NCBI GenBank assembly: GCA_003586115.2
Contig: QVOM02000103.1
Coordinates: 3,286,001-3,350,000, forward strand
Length of the DNA: 64,000 bases
From: Salvator merianae
Taxonomy: Eukaryota; Chordata; Lepidosauria; Squamata; Teiidae
Reading direction: 5' to 3'
Notes under the pieces: generated by a model
What the model was told of the DNA's origin: nothing
Databases searched by the model: none
Seen by the model: the letters and a program-made list of their open reading frames with translations, nothing else
Made by a program: the position numbers and the translations under genes
Shown: positions 61,282 through 64,000 of the stretch, in pieces
Position numbering within the stretch: the first letter of the stretch is position 1
Layout of the letters: each line of letters opens with the position of its first letter

Positions 61282-61312
61282 GCATACACTCATACATGAT
61301 GGTGGCAGCAGA

Positions 61313-61336
61313 CGTGTGTGTGTGTGAGAGAGAGAG
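61313..61336. repeat. (TG)n-(AG)n short microsatellite
   Basis: GTGTGTGTGTGTG followed by AGAGAGAGAGAG. A similar GAGAGAGA run is at 60869-60882. Confidence 0.95.
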
Positions 61337-62555
61337 AATTGATGGGGAAACCTTCCTCAGTCTTGTACCACCAACCAGTTATATATGCTCCTGGACACTT
61401 TCCCATATTTCCACAAATTCTGAAATGTTCCAAAATGCATTCTGTAATTAGAAACAAGACACAGAAACTCAATCTAACATCCTGTCAGCTCCATAACAGT
61501 TTGCCTTTGTAGGTTGGAAAGCATCATTTAGTTTCTCAGCCAATATTATGATATCTTATTTCAATGATGGAAGTATTATCCTTTTGTCCTAACCAAAACA
61601 GCAAAACCTGTTATGGAACAGCAAAACAGAAAGCACTCGCTTAGTTTTAAATGTTCAAATGATCCAGCTCATACAACATAAGTAAATGTGACAGGAGTAT
61701 AAAAAGTGAATGTTGCATTTTTCCATGAATATCTAAGTAGATTATACAAAATTACACTACAAGTGGATGCTGACAGCTGGAGAACACACAACACAGGAAA
61801 ACTGTCAGACCATGTCTCCATAAAGCATTTCCTTTTGTGTCTAAAATTATTTGATACTGTCATCCTGGTTCTCTCAGTCAAAATATCCAGGCTTGAACTT
61901 ACCATGATATTCTAAATGAACATGCAGACCCAGAGTATGTCTTATCTGTGTTCATTCTGCACTAAGATTCTGCATTAGAAGTGACATATTCCATTATTAC
62001 AAAAAACAACTTCCACATTTAAAATGAATTGCAAATAAAGCCCATAACAAAATGTTGCAGTGTATCCTTACCCCTGTCAGAAGTGCTCTTGCCCACCTAG
62101 TGTGGGCTGGAGCAGAACTGTTTTTGCAACGTCCAAGGTAGAAATAGATCAACACTCATGAAGCAAAAGTATGTTCTTTCCAGGAAGGAAATCGTTAATG
62201 GACTAGACAAACCAAGTAAAAGGCTTTTTTATCTGCTGTGGCTACCATATAGATACTGCAGTTCAAACTTGCAGCACCATTTAAAACCACTTGTTAAATG
62301 GCTGCAATGCAATTATTTCAGCTACTTTTGGTGACCAGCTGTGAGTATTAAGCTCATAAGGAGGAAGCAAACAAGTCAGCACTCTCTGGTGTCTTTTTTC
62401 TGAAGCTGGTAGCTAGCATTCTTATTTTTCAGAATGCCTGGAATGGCACTGCATTGTAGGCAATAGAAAATAAAACTGATGGGATTGGGGAAGAGAGTAG
62501 AATATCTCTCATTTTTTGATGCCTCATTTTTTTTATTATGCCAAACTGCATTTTA
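61337..62555. other. No gene recognised
   Basis: Unassigned AT-rich sequence. Confidence 0.45.
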
Positions 62556-63461
62556 GGCCATTTCTGCACTCAGTCAGTAGATCAGCCAAGTGCCTGACCA
62601 GTACACTTTGTCCGCATTAGACAAGCAAATCATATTCTGGATTAGATGTAGACCTGTCTGAAGAGGTCTACAATTCTCCCAAGCCTTTTTATTCTGCTCC
62701 AGCCTTTGGTGCTTCTACACCTGGTCCAGAATAAGGAAAATGCCACAGCCCCATCTTCAAAGCTTATGCAAGCTTCAAAGATCATTTTCAGTACCCCGAC
62801 ATGGAGGTAGGCATGCTACTTTTGAAGACTATTTGTCTGTGTACACCAGACACAATGTACAAGTGATGAGACCCGGGTCAATCACTGGCAGGGATGGGTG
62901 GTATCTTGAGCAGGGAGCCAGTTGCGTAGACCACAACAGTTATCATGCTTCTTCTGCATTGGTTCAGGATGGACAATGTCCCTGCTCTCGCCATGCAACG
63001 GAACCTGCTGTGCTAGGTCTGGAACAGGCTGGAGTGGAATAGTTAAACTGCTCCAAGCGTTTTAATCTGCTGCAGATTAAAATGCTGTTTGACATAAAGA
63101 TGAGCTGCCAGTTGCAGTTTTGCCTTTCTCTCACCACATTTTTGTTCTCTTTCACTGGTCATCACTTCTGTAATGGGGCAGGACATGACATGTGTGTTGG
63201 ACAACAATATTTGGAAAACTGTAGGGCAACTTCTGCATGGTCCATTTGGGCCATGAAATGCAGCACCTGCTCAATAGAGTGGTCCCCAGGAAGATGTGCC
63301 TCTAGGGGAGCACTCTGGCTACACAGACCTTTAGCTTGGAACACTCTAAGTGCTCCAACAGAAGACCACTTTAAAGAGTTTGCAGGCCATAGGGGAGGCA
63401 TGCAGAGCCTGGTGCCATTCTGTTAGGATCTGGAAATTGTTGTTTGATACATACCATGAAA
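62556..63461. other. Probable decayed TIR elements of the TTCTGCAC subfamily
   Basis: The left-type end GGCCATTTCTGCACTCAGTC stands at 62556 and a second, GGGCAACTTCTGCATGG, at 63224. A hairpin TTTTAATCTGCTGCAGATTAAAA is at 63059-63081. I could not pair the ends to define complete elements. The frames on both strands here show no domain. Confidence 0.4.
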
Positions 63462-63462
63462 A

Positions 63463-63491
63463 CAGTCCAATCTGCAATTTCAGAAGCAGGG
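63463..63491. repeat. Target-site duplication of the L1 tail (left copy)
   Basis: Pairs with 63830-63858, one mismatch. Confidence 0.85.
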
Positions 63492-63492
63492 A

Positions 63493-63828
63493 AATGATTA
63501 ACCACGCTGAGAGGGATAAATTGGCAAACTTATTGAGAAATAAGACTGTGGATAAGTCTGTTAAAAACCAGAAACCCTTTATTGACTTTCTACAAGAATT
63601 GGAAAATGAGTTTGTCTTTGCTGGATTTGAAGAATAAAGCTGGAAGTAGATATGTCGGAAGAAGGAGAGAACTGAGAAAACAGAAGGGGCAAGAAATAAG
63701 GAATGTAAAAGAAACTTTTGCAGAAGGAGGGAAGTCAACATTTAACGAGTGAATGTACCCATTTAGGAGCTGGATATATGCTTTCTGTAAAAAAAAATAA
63801 AAAAAAATAAAAATTAAATTAAAAAACC
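63493..63828 (+). mobile_element. L1 LINE, strongly 5'-truncated, with ~29-bp target duplication
   Basis: Encodes the last ~45 residues of an L1-type ORF2 (ERDKLANLLRNKT, KPFIDFLQELENE, FAGFEE) ending at a TAA near 63637, then a 3' UTR and an A-rich tail (63789-63826). The sequence CAGTCCAATCTGCAATTTCA and its continuation stand at 63463-63491 and again at 63830-63858, with one mismatch over about 29 bases. The long duplication, A-tail and truncation together show target-primed retroposition. A small, fairly young insert. Confidence 0.82.
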
Positions 63829-63829
63829 A

Positions 63830-63858
63830 CAGTCCAATCTGCAATTTCAGAGGCAGGG
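63830..63858. repeat. Target-site duplication of the L1 tail (right copy)
   Basis: Pairs with 63463-63491. Confidence 0.85.
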
Positions 63859-63932
63859 GAACTTTTGTTCCCAAGTCTCTGAAGGAGGACATGATGGAGC
63901 TGCAGCAAAGTGGATGACCATTAGCACATAGA

Positions 63933-64000
63933 GGCCCTTTCTGCACTTGGCCTTTTTGTAGATTATATCCTGGAATAGGGACCTGCTATCTACATGCTAT
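63933..64000. mobile_element. TIR element, TTCTGCAC subfamily, left end cut by the window edge
   Basis: GGCCCTTTCTGCACTTGGCC, then GATTATATCCTGGAATAGGG, parallels the right end of 23518-23697 read inward almost base for base. The rest lies beyond the window. Confidence 0.7.

Noticed and set aside
1..64000. CRISPR array, bacterial operon, or endogenous retrovirus
   Set aside because: No regularly spaced repeats of CRISPR size, no ribosome-binding-site/ORF organisation, and no LTR pair, primer-binding site or gag/pol/env wording seen. The genome style is vertebrate.

Overview
The window is vertebrate, most likely squamate-reptile, noncoding DNA. The basis is the repeat mix: an L2/CR1-clade LINE with an intact-looking 5' end, CR1 3' ends of a type common in lizards and snakes, short 5'-truncated L1 copies, tRNA-headed SINEs ending in AACAAC-type tails, hAT-type MITEs with 8-bp target duplications, and two Helitrons. 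The species cannot be read from the sequence. I recognise no host protein-coding exon, functional rRNA or tRNA gene, LTR retrovirus or CRISPR array. Most open frames are chance frames or lie inside mobile elements.

Layout. 1-2572: 5' half of a LINE on the minus strand (promoter-like 5' UTR, broken ORF1, endonuclease part of ORF2), running off the left edge, with a 30-bp copy of its own ORF2 attached outside its 5' end. 2603-11970: mostly unassigned AT-rich DNA with a 22-bp-arm hairpin and one dispersed-repeat copy. 11971-14910: 5S-rRNA-derived fragment, two GGGCC-ended TIR elements, a CT microsatellite and an old hAT MITE. 17456-20775: an L1 3' end flanked by a 13-bp target duplication, followed by a CR1 3' fragment that keeps the RT ADD box. 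The L1 splits a 130-codon minus-strand frame. 21187-24127: more TIR elements and a long purine tract. 24966-26109 and 29333-31051: two Helitrons of one family in opposite orientations, the second enlarged by an internal tandem duplication. 31562-32239: a CpG-rich TIR element made of a chain of near-perfect palindromes. 35036-64000: scattered SINEs, LINE tails, hAT MITEs, TIR elements, microsatellites, and an L1 tail with a target duplication of about 29 bp near the right edge.

No genes work together here. The content of interest is transposon biology. The best candidates for something undescribed are (1) a family of palindrome-rich elements with GGGCC/GGCCC ends whose best copies have 3-bp target duplications that are not TWA; (2) the Helitron family with an embedded TIR segment and internal duplication; and (3) the odd 5' junction of the LINE.
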